Assembly: GCA_017531385.1 (NCBI GenBank)
Contig: JAFXLD010000045.1
Coordinates: 1 to 33,488 of the forward strand
Length of the DNA: 33,488 nucleotides
Reading direction: 5' to 3'
From: Clostridia bacterium
GTDB taxonomy: Bacteria > Bacillota > Clostridia > Oscillospirales > Acutalibacteraceae
The position numbers and the translations under genes were made by a program. Below are positions 1-8,981 of the stretch, in pieces. How positions within the stretch are numbered: the first letter of the stretch is position 1; every line of letters starts with the position of its first letter. The notes under the pieces are model-generated. The model saw only the letters and a list, made by a program, of their open reading frames with translations. It did not search any database and was not told the origin of the DNA.

Positions 1-1
1 C

Positions 2-3000
2 ACAAAGGAAGCAACTGCACAGTATACATATACACATAATGGTTGGACACCTGAAATTGCAGAAGTAACTGAAGATGCAACTTACACAGCAACATACTCA
101 TCAACAGTTAATAAGTATACAATCACATTTGTTAACGAAGATGGTACAGAACTTCAGTCAAGTGAAGTAGCATACGGTGAAACACCTGCATATACAGGCG
201 AAACACCCACAAAGGCAGCAACTGCACAGTATACATATACATTCGCAGGTTGGGATCCTGAAATTGCTGAAGTTACAGGCGAAGCAACTTACACAGCAAC
301 ATACTCAGAAACAGTCAACACTTACACAGTAACATGGGTTGACGAAGACGGTACAGTTCTCGAAACAGATGAAGATGTTCCTTACGGTGCAACACCAAAT
401 TATGACGGTGCAACTCCTTCTAAGGCAGCAGATGCACAGTATACATATGCATTTGATAAGTGGTCACCCGAAATTGCAACTGTAACAGGCGATGCTACTT
501 ATAAGGCAACATATTCATCAACTGTCAACACTTATACAGTTACATGGAAGAATGAAGACGGCACTGTTCTTAAAACAGATGCAGAGGTTGCATACGGAAC
601 AACTCCCGAGTATAAAGGTTCAACTCCCACAAAGGCAAAAACTGATGAGTTTACATACACATTTGCAGGCTGGACTCCTGAAATTTCAGAGGTAACAGGC
701 GATGCTGTTTATACTGCTACATACAAAGCAGAGAAGAATAAGTACACAATCACATGGGTGATTGACGGTAAAGAAGAAACTACATCAGTAGAATACGGTG
801 CAATGCCCACTCATGCTGATCCCGTAAAGGCAGCAGATGCACAGTATACATATACATTCACAGGCTGGACTCCTGAAATTAAAGCTGTAACAGGCAATGC
901 AACTTATACAGCTCAGTTCTCATCAACTGTAAATACATACACAGTAACATGGGTAATTGATGGTGTAGAAACAAAAGAAACATATGAATACGGTGCAACA
1001 CCTTCACATGCAGATCCCGTAAAGGAAGCAGATGCACAGTATACATATACATTTAAAGAATGGTCTCCTGCAATTGCAACAGTTACAGGCGATGCAACTT
1101 ATACAGCAGTATTTGACAATACTGTAAACAAATACACAGTAACATGGATCATTGACGGCGCAGAAACAACTGAAGAATATGAATACGGTGCAATGCCTGA
1201 ACATGCAGAGCCCGAAAAGGAAGCAGATGCACAGTATACATATACATTTAAAGAATGGTCTCCTGCTATTGTAAAAGTAGAAAAAGATGCAACATATACA
1301 GCAGTATTTGATAAGACCGTAAACGAATACACAATCACATGGATCGTTGACGGTGAAGAAACAACTACAACAGTTGCATACGGTGAAACACCTGACTTCG
1401 GCTCAACTCCCACAAAGGAAGCAACAGCAGAGTTCACATATACATTTGATAAGTGGACACCTGAAATTAAATCTGTAACAGGTGCTGCAACTTATGAAGC
1501 AGTATTTACAGCAACAACAAATAAATATACTGTAACATGGGTTGACGAAGACGGTACACTTCTCGAAACAGATGAAGATGTTCTTTACGGTGCAACTCCC
1601 ACATTTGACAAGGATAACCCCACAAAGGAAAAGGATGCACAGTATGAATATGCGTTCGCAGGTTGGACACCTACTGTTTCAACAGTAACAGGCAATGCAA
1701 CTTACACAGCAACATACTCAAGCACAGTAAGAAGCTATGAAATCAAATGGGTAGTTGACGGCAACACAGTAAGAACAGATATTGTTGAATACGGTCAGAT
1801 TCCTGTATTTGGTGAAGATCCCACAAAGGCAGAAACAGATGAGTACACATACACATTTGCAGGTTGGGATTCTGAAGTTGTGGCTGTAACAGGTCCTGCA
1901 ACTTATACTGCTGAATTCACAGCTGATAAGAGATCTTACACAATCACATGGATCGTTGACGGTAACGAAACAACAACAACAACTGTCAAGTATGGTGAAA
2001 CACCTGCTCTTGATGATCCCACAAAGGCTCCTTCAGCAGAGTATACATACACATTCAAAGAATGGACTCCTGCAATCAAAGCTGTAACAGGTGATGCAAC
2101 ATACACAGCTGTATTTACAGAAACTCCCAATGTATATACAATTACATGGGTTGGTTACAACAAAACAGTAACTACTGACGTTGCATACGGTGCTCAGATT
2201 GTAGAACCTGCAGTTCCGGAACAGCCCGGATTCATAGGTGTTTGGGAAAATGTTCCCCAGACAATGCCTGCTGAAGATATTACAATCAATGCAAAATATT
2301 CACAGAATGTTATCACTGTAACATGGATTGTTGACGGAGTAACTGTAAAAACAGATGCTGTTGAATACGGAAACAAACCTGTATTTACAGGTGCAACTCC
2401 TGTAAAGGCTCCATCAAATACAGAAGTTTATGAGTTTATAGGCTGGTCAGAAGATGCAAACGGCAACGGCGAAATCATAACTGACAATAAAGACTTCCCC
2501 GAAGCATCTGCAGCAACAGGCAATAAAACTTACTACGCAGTATTTGAAAGCACCACAAGATATTACACAATCACATGGAAAAACGGCAACGATATTATCT
2601 ATTCAGATGATACTCTTGAATACGGCGAAACTCCTGAATATAATCAGACTAAGTACGGTATTCCCACAAAGAATGCAACAGCACAGTATTCATACACATT
2701 CGACGGTTGGGATCCTGCAGTTGCTAAAGTAACAGGCGATGCAACTTACACAGCACAGTTCAAAGCTACTGTAAATACATACACAGTAACATGGATCATT
2801 GACGGTAAAACAGAAACTGAGACATATGCATATGGTGTAATGCCTACTCATGCAGAACCCACAAAGGCAGCAACAGCACAGTATACATATACATTTGCCG
2901 GTTGGGATCCTGCAATTACAACTGTAACAGGCGATGTAACTTATACTGCAAAATTCAATGCTACAGTTAACAAGTACACAGTTACCTGGGTAGATGAAAA

Positions 3001-5764
3001 CGGAACAGTTCTTGAAACTGATACAGGCGTTGAATTCGGTACAAAGCCCACATTCGATAAGGCTAACCCCACAAAAGCAGCAACAGCACAGTATACATAC
3101 ACATTTGCCGGTTGGGAAGGCTTGACAGATGACACAACTGTAGAAGGTAATGTAACATTCAAGGCAACATATTCATCAGCTGTTAATAAGTACACAGTTA
3201 CTTGGGTAAATGATGACGGATCATTAATTGATACTACAACAGTTGCATATGGTACAGTTCCTACTCATGCTGATCCCTCAAAGGCAGCAGATGCTCAATA
3301 TACATACACATTTGCAGGTTGGGATAACACACCTGTTGCAGTAACAGGTGAAGCAACTTACAAGGCAACTTATACATCAACTGTCAATAAGTATACAATT
3401 ACATGGAATATTGAAGGTCAGAACCCGATTACAGAGGAAATTGAGTATGGTGAAACACCCAGCTATAAGGGTGAAACTCCCACTAAGCAGGGTGATGCAC
3501 AGTATTCATACAAATTCACAGGTTGGACTCCTGCAATTTCTGCGGTAACAGGTAAGGCAACTTATACAGCTCAGTTTGAACGTATAACAAACAAGTACAC
3601 TGTAACATGGATCATTGACGGTGTGGAAACAACTGCTGAATATGAATATGGTACAGAACTTACTCCTGCTGAGCCAACAAAGGCAGCAACAGCACAGTAT
3701 ACATATACATTCACAGGTTGGTCACCTGCACTTGAAACTGTAACAAAAGATGCAACTTATACAGCTCAGTTCTCCTCTACTGTAAATACATACACAGTAA
3801 CATGGGATATAGATGGTGCAAAAACAACTGAGACATATGAGTACGGTGCAACACCCAGCTACAAGGGTGAAGCTCCCACAAAGGCAGCAACAGCACAGTA
3901 TACATACACATTTGCAGGTTGGAACGGCTTGACAGCAGAAACAACTGTTACAGGCAATGTAACATTTAAAGCAAACTTCAGCAGTGTAGTCAATGAGTAC
4001 ACAATCACATGGCTTAATGACGACGGTTCATTAATTGATACTACAACAGTTGCATATGGTACAGTTCCTACTCATGTTGAACCCACAAAGGCAGCAACAG
4101 CACAGTATACATTTGAATTTGCAGGTTGGGATAACACACCTGTTGCAGTAACAGGTGAAGCAACTTACAAGGCAACTTATTCATCAACAGTCAACAAGTA
4201 CACAGTAAAATGGGTTGTTGAAGGTACAACTGTTGAAACAGATTCAAATGTTCCTTACGGTACAGATCCCGTATTTAACGGCTCAACTCCCACAAAGGCT
4301 GCAACAGCACAGTATACATATACTTTTGCAGGTTGGGAACCCACTATTTCAACTGTAACAGGCAATGTTGAATATAACGCAACATTTACACCTGTAACAA
4401 GATCCTACACAATCACATGGCTTAATGACGACGGTTCAGTAATTGATACTACAACAGTTGCATATGGTACAGTTCCTGTTCATGCTGATCCCTCAAAGGC
4501 AGCAGATGCTCAGTATACATACACATTTGCAGGTTGGGATAACACACCTGTTGCAGTAACAGGTGAAGCAACTTACAAGGCAACTTATACATCAACAGTC
4601 AACAAGTACACAGTAACATGGGTAGTTGAAGGTGTAACAGTTGAAACAGATGAAAATGTTGAATACGGCAAGACACCTTCTTACGACGGTGATGAACCCA
4701 CTAAGACAGGTGATGCACAGTATTCATACACATTTGACAAGTGGACTCCTGAAGTTGACACCGTAACAGGTGATATAACTTACACAGCTACATTCACACA
4801 GTCAGTAAACAAGTACACAATTACATGGCTTGATGACAACGGTTCAGTAATTGATACTACAACAGTTGCATATGGTGATGTTCCCACTCATGCTGATCCT
4901 ACAAAGGCAGCAACTGCACAGTATACATACACATTCACAGGTTGGGACAATACTCCCGTAGCTGTAACAGGTGATGCAACTTACAAAGCAACCTATAAAG
5001 AAAATGTAAGAAAGTACACAATCACATGGGTTGTTAACGGTACAGAAACAAAAGAACAGTATGAATACAATGCTGTTCCTTCATTCAAGGGCTCAACAGA
5101 TATTCCTTCAACCGAATCAACAACATATGTATTCAAAGGTTGGAATAAGGAAATTGCTAACGTAACAGCAGATGCAACTTACACAGCTGAATACGATGTA
5201 ACTGTTAAGACCCACACTATTACATGGATCGTTGGCGATCAGGAAATCAAACAGCAGTGGGCATACGGTACAGTACCCACATTCGATGGCTCAACAGATA
5301 AGGCTCCTTCTGCAACAGCTACTTATACATTTGCAGGTTGGGATAAGACTCCTGTTAAAGTAACCGGCGATGCAACTTATACAGCAACATATACAGAAAC
5401 TCCGAGAATGTATACAGTTACATGGATCGTTGACGGTACTGTTGTAAAAACAGAAGCTGTGGCTTATAACGCTGTTATTCCTGTTCCCGGACTTCCTTCA
5501 GATAAGGAAGGTCATACAGTTAAATGGGATAATACAGTTACAGTAATGCCCGCAAGTGATGTTGAAATCCATGCAATCTATACTCCCAGAATGTATCCTG
5601 TTTATTGGATCGTAGACGGAATCACAGTATATTCCGCATCTGTTCCTTACGGTACTGCAATTCCTGAAAAGGCTGTTCCCGCAAAGGAAGGTCATACAGG
5701 TAAATGGTTGAATGTTCCCGCAACAATGCCTGCAGGAATCGTTATGATTAACGCTGAATACACT
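2..5764 (+). repeat. Tandem coding repeat array, about 195-246 bp per unit, with a 408-bp higher-order period
   Basis: About 29 consecutive units encode the B-repeat modules. Motifs such as ACAGTATACATA and GCAACTTA recur once per unit. On top of the single-unit period, four units that contain the string ATTGATACTACAACAG start it at 3227, 4034, 4442 and 4850. The steps are 807, 408 and 408 bp, so a two-module unit has been duplicated. Such an array is expected to change length by recombination and is prone to misassembly. Confidence 0.9.
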
Positions 5765-6409
5765 GCAAGATCTTATCAGGTATTCTGGAAGATCGGTGAT
5801 GTTCAGAACACAGAAACCGCAACATACGGTCAGGATCTCGTTCTTACATTTGATATTGAAACACTTCCTGAAGACTTAAGAATTACAGTTAACGGTGCTG
5901 TTCTTTCTGCTGATAATTATGAATATGATGCAGCAGCAGGTACACTTAAGATTTACGGTGCTGCTATCACAGGCAACATAAACATTGTTGCAAAATCAAC
6001 AAGCGGCAGTGTAAATGTTCTTAACAGCATATTTGGCGGTTCATCTTCAAATACAAACAGCGTTATCAATATGAGAACTACATATCATACAACAATTACT
6101 CCTGCAGCAGGAAATCTTCTTCCCAAGACAGTAGCAATTTATGTTGATGGTATTCTCGTAACAAACGGATATAGTTATGATCCTGCAACAGGTAAGCTTA
6201 CTATCAATGCAGAAGTAATCGTTGGTGAGCTTGAAATCTATGCAGAATGTCCCGAAGATCCCAACTATAATCCTACAGAGGATTGCGATTGTGCTTGCCA
6301 CAGTAAAAATGCACTTGTTAAATTCTTCTTCACAATATTCAACTTCCTTCGTGAGTTGTTTGGTATGAAACAGTATCAGTATTGTGAATGTGGTGTAGCA
6401 CACTGGTAA
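2..6409 (+). CDS. Giant surface protein with about 29 InlB/Listeria-Bacteroides-type repeats (5' end missing)
   Basis: The frame is open from the first bases of the window, so the true start lies upstream; the GTG at 758 is an internal Val codon. The visible 2135 residues are mostly tandem modules of 60-82 residues that follow the pattern YT[VI]TW-(I/V)DG-...-YG..P-...-YTYTFAGW-P-...-VTGDATYTA. This matches the beta-rich InlB B-repeat / Listeria-Bacteroides repeat family of secreted surface proteins. Modules 12, 28 and 29 are a variant with W..VP.TMPA.D. The last 210 residues or so hold two related Ig-like segments (each ending in a YxYDxxxGxLxI motif) and a tail with CDCACH, a Phe-rich helix and CECGVAHW. 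No LPXTG motif is present. Adhesion, or a stalk or spacer role on the cell surface, is inferred; no catalytic domain is visible. Third positions are strongly biased (ACA, GCA, GTA), as in a highly expressed secreted protein. Confidence 0.9.
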   Translation, partial: TKEATAQYTYTHNGWTPEIAEVTEDATYTATYSSTVNKYTITFVNEDGTELQSSEVAYGETPAYTGETPTKAATAQYTYTFAGWDPEIAEVTGEATYTATYSETVNTYTVTWVDEDGTVLETDEDVPYGATPNYDGATPSKAADAQYTYAFDKWSPEIATVTGDATYKATYSSTVNTYTVTWKNEDGTVLKTDAEVAYGTTPEYKGSTPTKAKTDEFTYTFAGWTPEISEVTGDAVYTATYKAEKNKYTITWVIDGKEETTSVEYGAMPTHADPVKAADAQYTYTFTGWTPEIKAVTGNATYTAQFSSTVNTYTVTWVIDGVETKETYEYGATPSHADPVKEADAQYTYTFKEWSPAIATVTGDATYTAVFDNTVNKYTVTWIIDGAETTEEYEYGAMPEHAEPEKEADAQYTYTFKEWSPAIVKVEKDATYTAVFDKTVNEYTITWIVDGEETTTTVAYGETPDFGSTPTKEATAEFTYTFDKWTPEIKSVTGAATYEAVFTATTNKYTVTWVDEDGTLLETDEDVLYGATPTFDKDNPTKEKDAQYEYAFAGWTPTVSTVTGNATYTATYSSTVRSYEIKWVVDGNTVRTDIVEYGQIPVFGEDPTKAETDEYTYTFAGWDSEVVAVTGPATYTAEFTADKRSYTITWIVDGNETTTTTVKYGETPALDDPTKAPSAEYTYTFKEWTPAIKAVTGDATYTAVFTETPNVYTITWVGYNKTVTTDVAYGAQIVEPAVPEQPGFIGVWENVPQTMPAEDITINAKYSQNVITVTWIVDGVTVKTDAVEYGNKPVFTGATPVKAPSNTEVYEFIGWSEDANGNGEIITDNKDFPEASAATGNKTYYAVFESTTRYYTITWKNGNDIIYSDDTLEYGETPEYNQTKYGIPTKNATAQYSYTFDGWDPAVAKVTGDATYTAQFKATVNTYTVTWIIDGKTETETYAYGVMPTHAEPTKAATAQYTYTFAGWDPAITTVTGDVTYTAKFNATVNKYTVTWVDENGTVLETDTGVEFGTKPTFDKANPTKAATAQYTYTFAGWEGLTDDTTVEGNVTFKATYSSAVNKYTVTWVNDDGSLIDTTTVAYGTVPTHADPSKAADAQYTYTFAGWDNTPVAVTGEATYKATYTSTVNKYTITWNIEGQNPITEEIEYGETPSYKGETPTKQGDAQYSYKFTGWTPAISAVTGKATYTAQFERITNKYTVTWIIDGVETTAEYEYGTELTPAEPTKAATAQYTYTFTGWSPALETVTKDATYTAQFSSTVNTYTVTWDIDGAKTTETYEYGATPSYKGEAPTKAATAQYTYTFAGWNGLTAETTVTGNVTFKANFSSVVNEYTITWLNDDGSLIDTTTVAYGTVPTHVEPTKAATAQYTFEFAGWDNTPVAVTGEATYKATYSSTVNKYTVKWVVEGTTVETDSNVPYGTDPVFNGSTPTKAATAQYTYTFAGWEPTISTVTGNVEYNATFTPVTRSYTITWLNDDGSVIDTTTVAYGTVPVHADPSKAADAQYTYTFAGWDNTPVAVTGEATYKATYTSTVNKYTVTWVVEGVTVETDENVEYGKTPSYDGDEPTKTGDAQYSYTFDKWTPEVDTVTGDITYTATFTQSVNKYTITWLDDNGSVIDTTTVAYGDVPTHADPTKAATAQYTYTFTGWDNTPVAVTGDATYKATYKENVRKYTITWVVNGTETKEQYEYNAVPSFKGSTDIPSTESTTYVFKGWNKEIANVTADATYTAEYDVTVKTHTITWIVGDQEIKQQWAYGTVPTFDGSTDKAPSATATYTFAGWDKTPVKVTGDATYTATYTETPRMYTVTWIVDGTVVKTEAVAYNAVIPVPGLPSDKEGHTVKWDNTVTVMPASDVEIHAIYTPRMYPVYWIVDGITVYSASVPYGTAIPEKAVPAKEGHTGKWLNVPATMPAGIVMINAEYTARSYQVFWKIGDVQNTETATYGQDLVLTFDIETLPEDLRITVNGAVLSADNYEYDAAAGTLKIYGAAITGNINIVAKSTSGSVNVLNSIFGGSSSNTNSVINMRTTYHTTITPAAGNLLPKTVAIYVDGILVTNGYSYDPATGKLTINAEVIVGELEIYAECPEDPNYNPTEDCDCACHSKNALVKFFFTIFNFLRELFGMKQYQYCECGVAHW

Positions 6410-6426
6410 TAATCACAATTTAAACT

Positions 6427-6457
6427 AAAGTTCCCCGATGAAAATCGGGGAGCTTTT
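6427..6457 (+). terminator. Rho-independent terminator after the giant repeat protein
   Basis: A 13-bp stem with one G-U pair (6427-6439 with 6444-6456) closes on a GAAA loop. Its core is TCCCCGAT / ATCGGGGA, followed by TTTTG. It begins 18 bases after the stop codon and ends transcription before the transporter operon. Confidence 0.9.
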
Positions 6458-6492
6458 GTATATATTAAAAATATATATAAAATTTAAAAAAA

Positions 6493-6524
6493 TTGATGCA
6501 AAATATGTTTATATGTGTTATAAT
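6493..6524 (+). promoter_or_regulatory. Extended -10 promoter for the transporter/mannosidase operon
   Basis: TATAAT at 6519-6524 is preceded by TG at 6516-6517, giving an extended -10 element (TGnTATAAT). The -35 match is poor: TTGATG at 6493-6498 lies 20 bases away. The site lies in an AT-rich gap after the terminator and 25 bases before the start codon, whose ribosome binding site is AGGAGG. Confidence 0.6.
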
Positions 6525-6549
6525 GATTAAAATATGAGGAGGAAAGCGT

Positions 6550-8967
6550 ATGAATCTGAAAGAAAAAGCCTTTGACCTGCTTGGCATGGTCAAAAATTAT
6601 TGGAAAACTCCCAAGAAGGGTAAATATGTACCTTTCAGGGAAATAGCCGCTTATTCAGGCGGCGGTATCGGTGCGTACATGGTCATGACTCTGGGTCAGG
6701 CATGTATTCTCGGTACAGGTAACACACTTATATCAAGTACACTCGGTGTTGATGCTACAGATATGTATATTCTTTATGTTATTGCAGTGCTTGCAAATAT
6801 TCCTCTTACGGGTATAAGAGCAAACATCATCGATAACACAAGAAATAAAGCCGGAAAATACAGACCTTACATAGTGTCTATGGGTATTCCCACAGCAATT
6901 ATCTGTATTCTGATGGTATGGTTCCCGTATGATAAGCTCGGATATCTTCTCGGTGAAGGCGAGATTTTCGGCGAGAGCTATGCTTATGTTGCAAAGTGTA
7001 CCATAATATTGATTTTGAATCTTTTGCTTCATTTCTTCTATTATTTCTTCTATGACGGCTATGAAAACCTTATTCACGTTCTTTCACCCGACACACAGGA
7101 AAGAGCAGACATTGCATCAATCAAGAGTGTTGTTTACTCTTTTGCTCCCACAGTTGTAAATTTTTTGTCTCCATTAATTGCTGGCAAGATTTTTCATACA
7201 AATCAAACCGATATCAGAGTATATAAATTACTTTATCCCATACTCGGTGTTTTAGGTATACTTCTTTGTATTGTTGTTTATAAATACACGGAAGAAAAAA
7301 TTGTACAGGCAAGAACTCACGTTGTTCAGGTCCGTTTTATGGATGCACTCCGTGAAGTTGCAAAGAATAAATATTTCTGGATAATTTCACTTGCAGGTTG
7401 GCTCGGATTCCTTGAAGCCTCATTTTATAATATTCTTTATTGGCTTTACAATTACGGAGGAACATGTTCGGGACCCGTTTACGGCATAATTAATACTATT
7501 TATGGTAACGCATCTCTCTGGGGTATGCTGTTGGCTCCGTTCTGCATCAGAAAATGGGGTAAAAAAGCTGTTCTTGTTGCAACCAACATTTTGAATATTG
7601 TTTTCATTCTTCTGATGCTTCCCGTTACAACTCAGATAAACGGTGCGACCATATGGCTTGTTCTCTCTTGTCTTTATCTTAATGCGTTTATGGGGTCTTT
7701 TGCTCATATTCTCAATCCCGCAATTCAGGCAGATATCCGTGACTATCAGCAGTATAAGACAGGCGAACGTATTGACGGTATGTTTGCTGCAGTCGGAACA
7801 ATCGGCACAATTATCACTCTTGCCACATCTTCAGTTCTTCCCTTTATTTATGAAAAGGGTGGTATCACAAAGGAAAATGCTGCAATTGTTACATCAAACC
7901 CCAATATCCTTTCCAGAATGCTCGGTGACGGTAAAACTGTCGGGGAGCTTCTAGCAGAGCAGTTTGCAATCGGGCAGGACAGCTATACAAATGCGTATTC
8001 CGCATTGTATGATCCCGATATCCTTATAAACCTTCTTCATGTTCTGATTATCGTGTCTGCAATCGGCGCATTTATGAATGTTGTGCCTTACTTCTGGTAT
8101 GACTTTAATGAAATCAAGCAGAAATCGGTTATCCGTGTTCTGAAAGTGCGTGCAATGTTCGAGGACTACGGTAACGGTATTCTCAATGACGAGGCTCTTG
8201 TCGAAACAATCGACATTATCAGAAATTCAAGAAAAATGGCTTTTGCAGAGTCAAAGGTTCTTGATAAAAATACATATAAATCCCAGACAGATAAAGAATT
8301 ACGCAAAGCGGCAAAAAAAGCATATAATGCCGATAAAGATTTCAATGATGAAATTGAGATTGCAAAGTTCGTGTGTGATGAGCTTGATAAATTCTCAAAG
8401 CCTGAATTTGAATATCAGCTTCAGATGGCATCAAAAGTATATGCAGCAGGTCTTGCAGGGCTTCTTAACATGACTATGTCTGAAATCAATCATGAACTCG
8501 GCGAAGCAAGATCAATGCCTAAGTCTACAGATGCTGAAAAAGAAGCACGTAAGGCAGCTATTGAAATTGCAAAGAATAAGAAGATTGCATTCAAAACTAT
8601 CAAGAAGAACTATTCAAACGGTGAAGAGTTTGTTCAGCCTGATTTTGCTGTTCTTGAAAGTTACTTCAATACAGAAGATGAGTGCGATGTACAGCTTAAA
8701 GCTCTCTATAACGAGCAGTACCTCGCAAAGAAAGCAAAGGACAACATAAGAGCAGGTGAGCTTAAAGACCAAATCACAGCAGTTGAAGCAAGACGTAAGG
8801 AAGCACGTAAAATGTCCAAGCTTGAAACAGATAAGCATGCAAACTTCAACCGTGCTGCAAAGCCTTTCCTTGATGCTGAAAAACTTCTTAAACAGAAGGA
8901 AAATTATACTCATTTTGAAGAAATTTCTGCAATGTATGATGAAGCAAAGGCAAGAATTTCCGAATAA
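6550..8967 (+). CDS. GPH/MFS-family sugar:cation symporter with a 285-residue cytoplasmic tail
   Basis: An 805-residue membrane protein with an AGGAGG ribosome binding site. Residues 1-520 carry about 12 hydrophobic segments and the signatures of the glycoside-pentoside-hexuronide:cation symporters: DNTRNKAGKYRPYI at 95-108 and DYQQYKTGERIDG at 398-410. These transporters bring oligosaccharides or glycosides in with Na+ or H+. The usual family length is about 450-520 residues; here a further 285 or so (521-805) are soluble, charged and predicted to be largely helical or coiled-coil, with many Lys, Glu and Ala. That tail resembles no domain I can name. The GH125 mannosidase starts 14 bases downstream, so an alpha-mannoside is the likely substrate (inference). 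The family call is solid; the substrate and the tail's role are not. Confidence 0.85.
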   Translation: MNLKEKAFDLLGMVKNYWKTPKKGKYVPFREIAAYSGGGIGAYMVMTLGQACILGTGNTLISSTLGVDATDMYILYVIAVLANIPLTGIRANIIDNTRNKAGKYRPYIVSMGIPTAIICILMVWFPYDKLGYLLGEGEIFGESYAYVAKCTIILILNLLLHFFYYFFYDGYENLIHVLSPDTQERADIASIKSVVYSFAPTVVNFLSPLIAGKIFHTNQTDIRVYKLLYPILGVLGILLCIVVYKYTEEKIVQARTHVVQVRFMDALREVAKNKYFWIISLAGWLGFLEASFYNILYWLYNYGGTCSGPVYGIINTIYGNASLWGMLLAPFCIRKWGKKAVLVATNILNIVFILLMLPVTTQINGATIWLVLSCLYLNAFMGSFAHILNPAIQADIRDYQQYKTGERIDGMFAAVGTIGTIITLATSSVLPFIYEKGGITKENAAIVTSNPNILSRMLGDGKTVGELLAEQFAIGQDSYTNAYSALYDPDILINLLHVLIIVSAIGAFMNVVPYFWYDFNEIKQKSVIRVLKVRAMFEDYGNGILNDEALVETIDIIRNSRKMAFAESKVLDKNTYKSQTDKELRKAAKKAYNADKDFNDEIEIAKFVCDELDKFSKPEFEYQLQMASKVYAAGLAGLLNMTMSEINHELGEARSMPKSTDAEKEARKAAIEIAKNKKIAFKTIKKNYSNGEEFVQPDFAVLESYFNTEDECDVQLKALYNEQYLAKKAKDNIRAGELKDQITAVEARRKEARKMSKLETDKHANFNRAAKPFLDAEKLLKQKENYTHFEEISAMYDEAKARISE

Positions 8968-8981
8968 TACAGGTGTAAACT

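Noticed and set aside
758-760. GTG as the start of the giant repeat protein
   Set aside because: The frame is open upstream to the window edge with further B-repeats in register and no ribosome binding site at 758, so this is an internal Val codon.
2-5764. CRISPR or satellite DNA
   Set aside because: The repeats are fully coding, stay in one frame and match a protein repeat family.
1004-6403. Long antisense and other-frame reading frames across the repeat array
   Set aside because: They follow the 200-bp periodicity and biased codons of the sense gene, lack ribosome binding sites and encode low-complexity Cys/Val/Ser-rich peptides.
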